Origin: Microbacterium terrae
Lineage (GTDB): Bacteria > Actinomycetota > Actinomycetes > Actinomycetales > Microbacteriaceae
Direction: 5' to 3'
NCBI RefSeq assembly: GCF_017831975.1
Contig: NZ_JAFDSS010000001.1
Span: 1,364,001-1,428,000 of the forward strand
DNA length: 64,000 nt
Part shown: one piece after another, positions 35,704-43,751 of the stretch
Position numbering within the stretch: position 1 is the first letter of the stretch
Layout of the letters: every line of letters begins with the position of its first letter
Made by a program: the position numbers and the translations under genes
Notes under the pieces: model-generated
The model's database searches: none
What the model saw: only the letters and a program-made list of their open reading frames with translations
What the model was told of the DNA's origin: nothing

Positions 35704-35776
35704 GGGCCTTTAGCTCAGCTGGTAGAGCGCCACGTTTACACCGTGGATGTCGTCGGTTCGATCCCGGCAGGGCCCA
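35704..35776 (+). tRNA. tRNA-Val (anticodon TAC)
   Basis: A 73-base cloverleaf: acceptor GGGCCTT with AGGGCCC (one T-G wobble), D-arm GCTC/GAGC, anticodon stem CCACG/CGTGG around loop TTTACAC, and T-loop TTCGATC. The CCA end is not encoded. Confidence 0.95.
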
Positions 35777-35801
35777 CCGCATAGCCGCCGTCCCGTCGGG
35801 G

Positions 35802-35807
35802 TAGGTT
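35802..35807 (+). promoter_or_regulatory. Leaderless -10 element of the zinc-ribbon gene (TAGGTT)
   Basis: TAGGTT ends six bases before GTG 35814, with no ribosome binding site between. Confidence 0.5.
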
Positions 35808-35813
35808 TGATCC

Positions 35814-36545
35814 GTGAACGCCAGCCCTGCAGACCAGAGCCGCCTCGTCGAGGTCGCCGCTCTCGACGCCCGCATCCGCAACGCGGACAACGCCCGCAAG
35901 AACCCGCCGCAGGCCGCGCGTGTGAGGGAGCTGATCGCGGCCCGGCAGGAGCTCTCGCAGGAGCTGACGACCCGCCTCGGTGCGCGCGACGACCTCCGCA
36001 CCGAGCTGTCGCGCCTCGAGTCCGATGTGGCCGTCGTCGACGCCCGCACGGCACGCGACGCCGGACGCCTGGCCGCATCCACCAACCCGAAGGAGGCGCA
36101 GAGCCTCGAGAGCGAGCTGGCCGCCCTCGCGCGGCGCAAGAGCGACCTCGAAGACACCGAGCTCGAGCTCATGGAGCGCATCGAGACGGCGGACGCTGCG
36201 GTGGCGGAGCAGGAGGCGCTCATCGCGAAGACCAACGGCGAGGGTGCGGAGCTGAGCGCCGAGGCGAAGCGCATCGTGGCCGAAGCGACCGCGGCCGTCG
36301 ACGCGGCCACGCGGGACCGCGCAGCCGTCGCATCGGCGCTGCCCGCCGAACTGCTGGCGATGTACGACCGGCTCGCTCAGCGCAGCGCCGGCGCCGCGTT
36401 CCTGCGGCGCGGCACGTGCGAAGGATGCCGCATGGTGCTCTCCGGCACAGACCTGCAGATGCTCCGGCGCACCGAGGACGAGGTCATCGTGAACTGCCCG
36501 GAGTGCGGATGCATCCTGGTCCGGGACGGCGAGTCCGGACTGTGA
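35814..36545 (+). CDS. Coiled-coil protein with C-terminal C4 zinc ribbon
   Basis: A 243-residue protein of the widespread actinobacterial C4-type zinc-ribbon family. The first 180 residues are almost wholly helical coiled coil (for example ARRKSDLEDTELELMERIE). The zinc ribbon follows: CEGCRMVLSG and, 24 residues on, CPECGCILV. Homologues in mycobacteria are reported to act in RNA or cell-envelope biology, but I do not assign a function. It probably starts a leaderless transcript that continues into the polymerase-like gene 18 bases downstream. Confidence 0.85.
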   Translation: MNASPADQSRLVEVAALDARIRNADNARKNPPQAARVRELIAARQELSQELTTRLGARDDLRTELSRLESDVAVVDARTARDAGRLAASTNPKEAQSLESELAALARRKSDLEDTELELMERIETADAAVAEQEALIAKTNGEGAELSAEAKRIVAEATAAVDAATRDRAAVASALPAELLAMYDRLAQRSAGAAFLRRGTCEGCRMVLSGTDLQMLRRTEDEVIVNCPECGCILVRDGESGL

Positions 36546-36563
36546 ACGTCGCGGGCGTCCGTC

Positions 36564-38288
36564 ATGGACGTCACTGACACCGCAAGCTGGGTCGTCCTCG
36601 GCCGATCGGCCGGCGATGCCGTCGCGGTGCACCTCGACGCCGACGGCGCGGAGGTGCGGCGTGAGCGCATCGCCCTGACGGCGCTCCCCGGCCGGGTGCG
36701 TGAGATCGAGGCGAGCGCCGCGCCCCGCTGGGTCTGGGGAGACACCCCCGGTTGGTACGAGCCGCTCCTCGCCGCAGGGGTGCGTGTCGCCCGATGCCAT
36801 GACCTGCGCCTGGCCCACGCCATCCTCCGGTGGGCGGCCTCGGTCGACTCGGCCGCCGAGGTGCGGCGATCCACCGCATGGGATGCTGCGCCGGCTGTCG
36901 AGTCGGGCCCGGCCACCGCGACGCTGTTCGATCTCGACGACGAAGCGTCGGCGGATGGTCCGCCGAGCGACATCGCCGCGGCGGAGTCCGAATTCGTCCG
37001 CCAGCGCGACGCCGTGGCCTCGAGCACCGAGCCGTCGCGGCTCCGCCTCCTCCTTGCCGCAGAGTCCGCCGGCGCGCTCATCGCGAGCGAGATGCGCGCC
37101 GCGGGCCTGCCCTGGGACGCAGCCGAGCACGACCGCATCCTCACCCGCACGCTCGGTGAGCGCTCCGCCGGCGGAACGCCCGCGCACGTGGCGGCAGCGG
37201 CCGCACGCGTCCGGGCGGCGCTGGGCGATCCGTCACTGAGCATCGATTCGCAGCCGAAGCTGCTGCGTGCGCTTCACCGCGCGGGCGTCCTGGTCGAGTC
37301 CACCAGCAGGTGGGAGCTCGCCGAGCAGCGGCATCCGGTGATCGAGCCGCTCCTCGAGTACAAGAAGCTCGCCCGGCTGCAGTCGGCGAACGGCTGGGCG
37401 TGGCTCGCGGAATGGGTGCACGATGGACGCTTCCGCCCCGTCTACGTGCCGGGCGGTGTCGTGACCGGCCGCTGGGCGTCGTCGGGCGGCGGCGCGCTCC
37501 AGCTGCCGCGACAACTGCGCGCGGCGGTGCGCGCCGACGAGGGGTGGACGCTCGTCGTCGCCGACGTCGCACAGCTCGAGCCGCGGGTGCTCGCCGCGAT
37601 GTCGTCGGATTCCGCGCTGGTCGCTGCGGCGCGCGGCCGCGACCTCTACGCCGGCATCGTCGAGGGCGGTGCGATCGCCGATCGCGCGGATGCGAAGATC
37701 GCCATGCTCGGCGCGATGTACGGCGCCACGAGCGGTCAGAGCGGTCGCCTGGTGCCCCGGCTGCGCCGCGCCTACCCGCGCGCGATGGGGCTCGTCGACG
37801 AGGCTGCCCGGATCGGCGAAGACGGGGGAGTGGTATCGACCTGGCTGGGCCGCTCGTCACCCCCGCCGTCCGACGGGTGGCGCGAGATGCAGTCGCGCGC
37901 GTCGCAGGTCGAGACGACGAGCGCCGATGTCGACCGCGCGCGGCGCCATGCCCGCGATCGCGGCCGGTTCACGCGCAACTTCGTGGTGCAGGGCACCGCT
38001 GCCGAGTGGGCGCTGTGCTGGCTGGCAGAGCTGCGCACGCGGCTCGCCGCCCTGCCGCCGGTCTCGGCCTCACCCGCCGTGCACTCCGGGCCGGCGTTCG
38101 CGCGGCATCCTCACGTCGCGTTCTTCCTCCACGACGAGGTCATCGTGCACACCCCGCGCGAGCATGCGGATGCGGCAGCTCGTGCCGTGACGGATGCGGC
38201 GGCTCAGGCGGCACGCATCCTGTTCGGTGACTTCCCCATCGACTTCCCGCTCGACATCCGCATCGACGCCACCGCCTCGAAAGGCTGA
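36564..38288 (+). CDS. Family-A DNA polymerase-like protein (PolA-related)
   Basis: A 574-residue protein with the polymerase domain of family A, often annotated as bifunctional 3'-5' exonuclease/DNA polymerase. Motif A reads VVADVAQLEPRVLA, keeping the metal aspartate and glutamate but without the usual Tyr-Ser (DYSQIELR). Motif B keeps the lysine and the YG of the O-helix in ADAKIAMLGAMYGATSG, and motif C is intact as FLHDEVIVH. An exonuclease remnant occupies the first 250 residues; only CHDLRLAHAIL resembles an exonuclease motif. The 5' nuclease domain is absent, so it is not the main PolA. ATG 36564 assumed. Confidence 0.82.
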   Translation: MDVTDTASWVVLGRSAGDAVAVHLDADGAEVRRERIALTALPGRVREIEASAAPRWVWGDTPGWYEPLLAAGVRVARCHDLRLAHAILRWAASVDSAAEVRRSTAWDAAPAVESGPATATLFDLDDEASADGPPSDIAAAESEFVRQRDAVASSTEPSRLRLLLAAESAGALIASEMRAAGLPWDAAEHDRILTRTLGERSAGGTPAHVAAAAARVRAALGDPSLSIDSQPKLLRALHRAGVLVESTSRWELAEQRHPVIEPLLEYKKLARLQSANGWAWLAEWVHDGRFRPVYVPGGVVTGRWASSGGGALQLPRQLRAAVRADEGWTLVVADVAQLEPRVLAAMSSDSALVAAARGRDLYAGIVEGGAIADRADAKIAMLGAMYGATSGQSGRLVPRLRRAYPRAMGLVDEAARIGEDGGVVSTWLGRSSPPPSDGWREMQSRASQVETTSADVDRARRHARDRGRFTRNFVVQGTAAEWALCWLAELRTRLAALPPVSASPAVHSGPAFARHPHVAFFLHDEVIVHTPREHADAAARAVTDAAAQAARILFGDFPIDFPLDIRIDATASKG

Positions 38289-38292
38289 GCGG

Positions 38293-40068
38293 TCACCCGC
38301 AGGTCGGGGAGAGCGCCTCGTACTGCGCGTCGCCGAACAGTGGGGTGTGCAGGACGTGGAGGTCGTCGGACGCCGCCTCGTGCACGAAGCGGAACTCCGC
38401 GTGCAGGGTCTCTCCGGGCGAGACCGTCATCCGAGCGGCGCTCGACGGGAAGCCGTTGTCCTCCACGTCCGTCGAGACGACCCGCTCCCCGTCGACCGTG
38501 ACCCCGCCCGCGAACGCGTCAGCGGGCCCCGCGACCGTCACGTTGGTCGCGATGTCGCCGATGGGCACGCCGACGATGCCACCGCCGGTGATCCACCACG
38601 GGAGTTCGGCGGCCATCTCGGGAGTCACTCTGCTGCCCAGATCCACGCCGATCACGGTTTCGATGAGCCCGTCGGATCGGCACGAGATCGTGCCTGCCGA
38701 GAAGGTCACATCGAGGAGCGACCCCATCTTCCCCGCAGTCGCATCGTTGAGGTAGACGGCGAAGGAGTTGTCGCCCGCCTGCGCATGGCGCGACACCGGA
38801 CCGCCGAGCGGGCCGTCGTCCAGCGAGTCCTGCTCATCAGCGATCGCGCTCCACGCCGAGATGCGCCCCTCCTCGATCGGCCCCAGCAGCACCTGCATCC
38901 ACGTCATGACGTCCACGGGCGTGGACAGCACATGCTCGACGATCCGCCCCGTCAGCTCCCGCTGATAGGCCGTCTGCTCTTCGACGTCGTACGTCAGGTA
39001 GGGCTCGATGAGAAGTCTCTCGACGGCGTTGTCGGTGGTCAGCTGCGAACCGTCGTCGAGGGTCACCGGACCGGTCGCGGCGAGCAGCGCCGCGATCACG
39101 GTGGGGTCGATGCTCACGACCGCATCAGGGACCTCGTCGGAGACCGTCGACCACCACTCCCGCGCGAGGTCGGCGGTGAGGGCGAAGTCCGGCGTCATCG
39201 AGGTGTTCTGCACATACGTGCCGACCGTCTCGCCGTACAGCTCGACCGTGCTCTCGGGGACGGGCAGGATCGGTTCGACCGTCGGCTGGAACCTGCTCGA
39301 GTCGACGAGTTCTCCCATGGCGATGTCTCCGGCGTCGGCGTGGAGCAGCGCGAACGTGCCGGTGATGCCCCCGCCGGTGCGGAGCTCGGCGTTGTTCTGG
39401 AGCATGAGCAGGATCGACCGCGGTCCATCCTCGCCGAGCATCCCGGGCAGCACCGACACCGCGCTCGCGGCTGTGCCTGCCACCGGAGCGGCGTCGCCCA
39501 CGATCCTCGTCAGTTCGGAGAATCCCGAACGCAGCTGCGGGATCAGCATCTCCGGATCGACGTCCGCCATGTCGGTCTGCCCGCGCTCGAGCGCGTCTGC
39601 GAGGGAGACCACCGGACCACCGATCGAACGGAGGAGTCCGACGTCGAGACCCTCGGACGTCATCGCTTCCGCGGCAGCGAGTGTCGTGAGCAGCTCCGAC
39701 GCGGGTTGCGCCACCTCATCCAGCGTGCGGGAGGTGAGCCGGACCGCCGTCAGGTTCACGCCGACGCCCGGGATCCACTCGGCGACACGCCAGACCGGGT
39801 CGCTGGTGAGGCCCGCCGCCCGCGCGGAGCCGTCGGCCAGCTCATCGACAGACGAGCGGAGCGCCGCGATGTCGCCGATCTCGGCGGCGCCGCGCACCTG
39901 CCCGGCGACCGGGAGAAGCCTCTCCAGTTCGTCCTTCACCATCAGCCCGCGGATGCCTACCCAGGCGGCCGCGGCGACTAGGGCGAGCACGACTCCGCCG
40001 ATGACGAGCCAGATCGTGAGACGTCGCGACCGGCGAGGCGCTGCCGCCTCGCCGTCGGCGACGCTCAC
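38293..40068 (-). CDS. DUF4012 domain membrane protein
   Basis: A 591-residue protein with one N-terminal membrane helix (IWLVIGGVVLALVAAAAWVG, about residues 19-38) after a basic cytoplasmic tail, and a large extracytoplasmic region of the DUF4012 type. The central part, VTLDDGSQLTTDNAVERLL and QNNAELRTGGGITGTFA, fits that family, which is often found beside polysaccharide or surface-polymer genes; the function is unknown. GTG 40068 overlaps the stop of the LPATG protein gene by four bases, so the two are coupled. It converges on the polymerase-like gene without an evident terminator. Confidence 0.85.
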   Translation of the reverse strand: MSVADGEAAAPRRSRRLTIWLVIGGVVLALVAAAAWVGIRGLMVKDELERLLPVAGQVRGAAEIGDIAALRSSVDELADGSARAAGLTSDPVWRVAEWIPGVGVNLTAVRLTSRTLDEVAQPASELLTTLAAAEAMTSEGLDVGLLRSIGGPVVSLADALERGQTDMADVDPEMLIPQLRSGFSELTRIVGDAAPVAGTAASAVSVLPGMLGEDGPRSILLMLQNNAELRTGGGITGTFALLHADAGDIAMGELVDSSRFQPTVEPILPVPESTVELYGETVGTYVQNTSMTPDFALTADLAREWWSTVSDEVPDAVVSIDPTVIAALLAATGPVTLDDGSQLTTDNAVERLLIEPYLTYDVEEQTAYQRELTGRIVEHVLSTPVDVMTWMQVLLGPIEEGRISAWSAIADEQDSLDDGPLGGPVSRHAQAGDNSFAVYLNDATAGKMGSLLDVTFSAGTISCRSDGLIETVIGVDLGSRVTPEMAAELPWWITGGGIVGVPIGDIATNVTVAGPADAFAGGVTVDGERVVSTDVEDNGFPSSAARMTVSPGETLHAEFRFVHEAASDDLHVLHTPLFGDAQYEALSPTCG

Positions 40069-40739
40069 CGCTGCGCGCGTCGCCGACGAGCGAGGATCAC
40101 GCCGGCGCCCGCGAGGGCGAGGACACCACCCACGGCGGCGACGGGAAGCATGCTCGCGCTGAGTCCCGTCGCGGGCAGGTTGCCCTCGGGGTCCTCACCC
40201 GGGTCGCGCGGGCCGGTCACACACACCGGCGTCGCGGGCGGGTACGAGAGCGCAACGTCGAGCTCGGGGTTGACCTCGATCCGAGCGTCGATGCTGCCGC
40301 GGGTCCACGCGAAGTTGCCGTCGGTCTCGACCCACTGGCCGTTCTCGAACGCCCACCCGGGCCAGCCCGTCGGATTGCCCTGAGCGTCGACCGAAGCACC
40401 CGGCCAGAGGATGCGCCCGCTGAGCTCGCCGTCGACGAGCTCACCGAGGTCGATGGTCGTCGTGTTGGCCGAGTTGGTCGTATCCGTGAGGATGAGGCGC
40501 GCGAAGTTGCCGGTCGACTGGTCGTCGGGATCGGTCATCTCCACGGCGTACGAGATCCATGGGACATCGCCGTCGCACTCGCCGACGGCGGTCGACCCCG
40601 CGAGCGTCGGATCGGTGGGTTCGTCCGGCGTGTAGCCGGAGTCCGTGTCGTCCATCGGGACGAGCGCCGTCGCGGATGCCACGGGAGCGAACAGGATCAC
40701 AGCGGCGGCAGCAGCGGCCGCGAACAGAGTCTTGCGCAT
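40065..40739 (-). CDS. LPxTG-anchored surface protein
   Basis: A 224-residue secreted protein. It has a signal peptide (MRKTLFAAAAAAAVILFAPVAS, about 22-25 residues) and a complete sortase sorting signal at the end: NLPATG, a hydrophobic stretch (MLPVAAVGGVLALAGAGVIL) and the tail ARRRRAQR. A sortase should therefore link it to the cell wall. The acidic mature part with two cysteines is not recognised. It is coupled to the DUF4012 gene (four-base overlap). No sortase gene lies in the window. Confidence 0.85.
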   Translation of the reverse strand: MRKTLFAAAAAAAVILFAPVASATALVPMDDTDSGYTPDEPTDPTLAGSTAVGECDGDVPWISYAVEMTDPDDQSTGNFARLILTDTTNSANTTTIDLGELVDGELSGRILWPGASVDAQGNPTGWPGWAFENGQWVETDGNFAWTRGSIDARIEVNPELDVALSYPPATPVCVTGPRDPGEDPEGNLPATGLSASMLPVAAVGGVLALAGAGVILARRRRAQR

Positions 40740-40880
40740 TGCGAATCAGCCTCCCCAAAGGCTCTCAAGGCGCACACTCGACCCCCATCGGTGCGCGTGG
40801 ATTACAGGATACCCCGTGAAGCCGACTCGGGCGAGGGCGGCACGGCGAGATTGCAGATTCGCAGGCTAGCATGAACCACG

Positions 40881-41245
40881 CGAATGGGTCGGCTGGACGG
40901 TCGCGTCGCGGGATACCGCGCCGAGGAACGTCCGGGCTCCACAGGGCAGGGCGGTGGGTAACACCCACCCGGAGTGATCCGCGAGACAGTGCCACAGAGA
41001 GCAGACCGCCGCAGCCTCGGCCGCGGTAAGGGTGAAAGGGTGGTGTAAGAGACCACCGGGGTCGTGGTGACACGACCCGCACGGTAAACCTCGCCCGGAG
41101 CAAGGCCAGACAGAGGATGCTGACGCGGCTCGCCGAGTCCTCGGGTAGGCCGCTGGAGCGGCACGGCAACGTGTCGCCGAGAGAGATGACCGTCCACGGG
41201 GCACTCGCCCCCGGACAGAACCCGGCGTACAGGCCGGCCCATTCG
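40881..41245 (+). ncRNA. rnpB: RNase P RNA (type A)
   Basis: The catalytic RNA of RNase P, which trims tRNA 5' ends. Conserved blocks are GAGGAACGTCCGGGCTCCAC near the 5' end, the internal GGTAAGGGTGAAAGGGTG and TAAACC, and ACAGAACCCGGCGTAC near the 3' end. The ends are closed by the long P1 helix, CGAATGGGTCGGC at 40881-40893 with GCCGGCCCATTCG at 41233-41245. About 365 bases in all. A TAGCAT hexamer at 40867-40872 could be its -10. End positions are good to a few bases. Confidence 0.96.
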
Positions 41246-41268
41246 CCCTCTCGGAACCGACGTAGGCG

Positions 41269-42030
41269 TCAGCCGAGCGCGAGCGCGGCGGCGCCGATGA
41301 TGCCGGCGTTGTTGCGGTGCACCGCCGGGACGATCGGAGTCTTCAGATCGAGCAGCGGCAGGAACTGGTCGGCGTGCTTGGAGACGCCTCCGCCGACGAT
41401 GAACAGATCCGGGCTGAAGAGGAACTCGATGTGGCCGTAGTACCACTGCAGCCGCTTCGCCCAGTGCTTCCAGTCCAGACCCTCGCGCTCCATCGCCGAG
41501 TAGGCGGCGTAGGCCTCGGCATCCTTGCCGTGCTTGGCCCGCTGCACGTGACCGAGCTCCGAATTGGGGATCACGACGCCGTCGTAGATCAGCGCGGAGC
41601 CGATCCCCGTGCCGAGGGTCGTGAGGATCGTGAGTCCTGACTTCCCCTTCGCGGCGCCGTAGCGCAGCTCGGCCACACCCGCGACATCCGCATCGTTGGC
41701 GAAGTGGATGTCGCGACCGAGGCCGTCCTCGAAGAAGCGCTCGGCCCCGAAGCCGATCCACTTGTCGGAGACGTTGGCTGCGGAGAGGGTCCGCCCGCCC
41801 TTCACGATCGCGGGGAAGGCGACCCCGAGCGGGATCGGCTCATCCGCCACGCCGAGCGTGGTGAGCACCTCGGTGACGGCTGCGAGCACGTCCTTCGGCT
41901 CGGCGCCGGGGGGCGTCGCGACCTTGACCCGGTCGCTCGCAAGCACTCCCTGTTCGAGATCGACGATCCCGGCCTTGATCCCGGTGCCCCCGATGTCCAC
42001 TCCGACTGCGCGCGTCGCCTCAGCTGCCAT
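41269..42030 (-). CDS. ppgK: Polyphosphate glucokinase
   Basis: Glucokinase that uses inorganic polyphosphate as well as ATP; a ROK-family protein. The phosphate motif is AVGVDIGGTGIKAGIVD, and TLGTGIGSALI marks the second phosphate site; the short 253-residue length and the region HFANDADVAG fit actinobacterial PPGK rather than generic ROK kinases. ATG 42030 has TAGAGT six bases upstream on the minus strand, again a leaderless arrangement. Its stop lies 24 bases after the 3' end of rnpB. Confidence 0.93.
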   Translation of the reverse strand: MAAEATRAVGVDIGGTGIKAGIVDLEQGVLASDRVKVATPPGAEPKDVLAAVTEVLTTLGVADEPIPLGVAFPAIVKGGRTLSAANVSDKWIGFGAERFFEDGLGRDIHFANDADVAGVAELRYGAAKGKSGLTILTTLGTGIGSALIYDGVVIPNSELGHVQRAKHGKDAEAYAAYSAMEREGLDWKHWAKRLQWYYGHIEFLFSPDLFIVGGGVSKHADQFLPLLDLKTPIVPAVHRNNAGIIGAAALALG

Positions 42031-42036
42031 GCCGTC

Positions 42037-42042
42037 ACTCTA
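42037..42042 (-). promoter_or_regulatory. Leaderless -10 element of ppgK (TAGAGT)
   Basis: TAGAGT on the minus strand ends six bases before ATG 42030. It is divergent from a TAGGAT at 42076-42081 that may serve the small plus-strand gene. Confidence 0.5.
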
Positions 42043-42104
42043 TCGATCGCCGGCGCGCCCCCGGGGGAGCCTCGCTAGGATCGAGGCCAGAGCGAGGAGC
42101 GGCG

Positions 42105-42329
42105 ATGACCCACGACAGCGAGAAGTACTGGTACAACCTCCGCACCGGAGCCGTGGAGAAGGGGTTCGAGTCGCCGTCGGTCGACCGCGCCGGCCCGTTC
42201 GACACCCCGGAAGAGGCGGCTGCCGCCCCGCAGCGGATGAAGGAGCGCTCACGCGCGTGGGCCGAGGACGACGCCCGAGACGACTCCTGGGGCACGGATG
42301 TGTCGGGCGGGACGCCTGGCTCGCACTAG
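42105..42329 (+). CDS. Small conserved actinobacterial protein (SPOR-like)
   Basis: A 74-residue acidic protein. The start, SEKYWYNLRTGAVEKGFESP, and the following AGPFDTPEEAAAA match a small family common in actinobacteria, sometimes labelled SPOR-domain-like or, wrongly, methionine aminopeptidase. No function is known. GAGCGAGGAGCGG precedes the ATG and gives a good ribosome binding site; the -10-like TAGGAT at 42076-42081 leaves a leader of about 17 bases. It lies 72 bases before glnA2. Confidence 0.78.
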   Translation: MTHDSEKYWYNLRTGAVEKGFESPSVDRAGPFDTPEEAAAAPQRMKERSRAWAEDDARDDSWGTDVSGGTPGSH

Positions 42330-42401
42330 TCTGGCAAGGGCTGGGACGCGCCCTTGGCGCGCGACCGGCACCGACGTCGGAGTGGCACCGGAGAGGATGC
42401 G

Positions 42402-43739
42402 ATGGACAAGCAGCGGGACTTCGTTCTGAGGACGATCGAGGAGCGCGGCGTGAAGTTCGTGCGCCTCTGGTTCACCGACGTGATCGGCACGCTCAAGTCG
42501 GTCGCCATCGCACCCGCCGAGGTCGAGGGCGCGTTCGGCGAAGGCCTGGGCTTCGACGGCTCGGCGATCGAAGGCCTCACGCGCTCCTACGAGTCGGACC
42601 TGTTGGCTCACCCCGACCCCACCACGTTCCAGATCCTGCCGTGGCGCGGAGAGATCGACCCGACTGCGCGGATGTTCTGCGACATCACGACTCCTGACGG
42701 ACAGCCGGCGGTCGCCGACCCCCGTCACGTCCTCAAGCGCTCCCTCGCGAAGGCCGCCGATGCGGGGTTCACGTTCTACACGCATCCCGAGATCGAGTTC
42801 TACCTGCTCAAGTCTTCGTCGTTCGGTCCGGACGGCCCGGAGCCCGTCGACTCGGCCGGATACTTCGACAACGTCCCCGGCGGCACGGCGCACGACTTCC
42901 GCCGACGGTCGGTGCGGATGCTCGAAGACCTCGGCATCTCCGTGGAGTTCAGCCACCACGAGGGCGGCCCCGGGCAGAACGAGATCGATCTGCGGTACGC
43001 CGACGCCCTGGCGACGGCCGACAACATCATGACTTTCCGCACCGTCATCAAAGAGGTGGCGATCGAGCAGGGCGTCTACGCCACCTTCATGCCGAAGCCG
43101 ATGACCGGCAAGCCCGGCAGCGGCATGCACACCCACATGTCGCTGTTCGAGGGCGACGTGAACGCCTTCTACGAGGAGGGCGCCCAGTACCAGCTCTCCA
43201 AGGTCGGCCGCCACTTCATCGCGGGCCTCCTGCGGCACGCGAACGAGATGTCGGCGGTGACCAACCAGTTCGTCAACTCGTACAAGCGCATGTGGGGCGG
43301 CGACGAGGCCCCGAGCTTCAACTGCTGGGGCCACAACAACCGCTCTGCGCTCGTGCGCGTGCCCATGTACAAGCCGAACAAGGGGCAGTCCTCGCGGGTC
43401 GAATACCGCGGCCTCGATTCCGCTGCGAACCCCTACCTCGCCTACGCCCTGCTGCTCGCAGCCGGCCTCAAGGGCATCGAGGAGGAGTACGAGCTTCCGC
43501 TCGAGGCAGAGGACAACGTGTGGTCGCTCACCGACGCGGAGCGTCGCGCGCTCGGCTACGCCCCGCTCCCGGCGAGCCTCGACCACGCGCTCGAGTTCAT
43601 GGAGGAGTCCGAACTCGTCGCCGAGACCCTCGGCGAGCAGGTGTTCAACTACGTCCTCCTGAACAAGCGCCGCGAGTGGCAGGAGTACCGTTCGCAGGTC
43701 ACGGACTACGAGCTGAAGAGCAACCTCGAGATGCTCTGA
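42402..43739 (+). CDS. glnA2: Type I glutamine synthetase, GlnA2-like
   Basis: ATP-dependent ligase making glutamine from glutamate and ammonia, or a relative that uses another amine. Recognised by GLGFDGSAIEGL, FYTHPEIEFYLL, GSGMHTHMSLFEG and NRSALVRVP. At 445 residues it belongs to the shorter GSI-alpha type; the site near the adenylylation tyrosine reads EYELPLEAEDN instead of LYELPPEE found in the second synthetase here. Its position just before glnE matches GlnA2 of mycobacteria. A 7-base hairpin (42335-42356) lies in its leader. GAGAGGATGCG precedes ATG 42402. Confidence 0.93.
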   Translation: MDKQRDFVLRTIEERGVKFVRLWFTDVIGTLKSVAIAPAEVEGAFGEGLGFDGSAIEGLTRSYESDLLAHPDPTTFQILPWRGEIDPTARMFCDITTPDGQPAVADPRHVLKRSLAKAADAGFTFYTHPEIEFYLLKSSSFGPDGPEPVDSAGYFDNVPGGTAHDFRRRSVRMLEDLGISVEFSHHEGGPGQNEIDLRYADALATADNIMTFRTVIKEVAIEQGVYATFMPKPMTGKPGSGMHTHMSLFEGDVNAFYEEGAQYQLSKVGRHFIAGLLRHANEMSAVTNQFVNSYKRMWGGDEAPSFNCWGHNNRSALVRVPMYKPNKGQSSRVEYRGLDSAANPYLAYALLLAAGLKGIEEEYELPLEAEDNVWSLTDAERRALGYAPLPASLDHALEFMEESELVAETLGEQVFNYVLLNKRREWQEYRSQVTDYELKSNLEML

Positions 43740-43751
43740 TCGGGTCTGCGC

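Noticed and set aside
32797..35784. A 995-codon open frame on the plus strand opposite aceE
   Set aside because: It is an antisense frame of a highly conserved gene. It has no domain, is unusually rich in Val, Arg and His, and arises because stop codons are scarce in GC-rich DNA.
42335..42356. A hairpin (CAAGGGC / GCCCTTG) in the glnA2 leader as a riboswitch or attenuator
   Set aside because: A seven-base stem with no leader peptide, conserved core or U-run is too weak to call.
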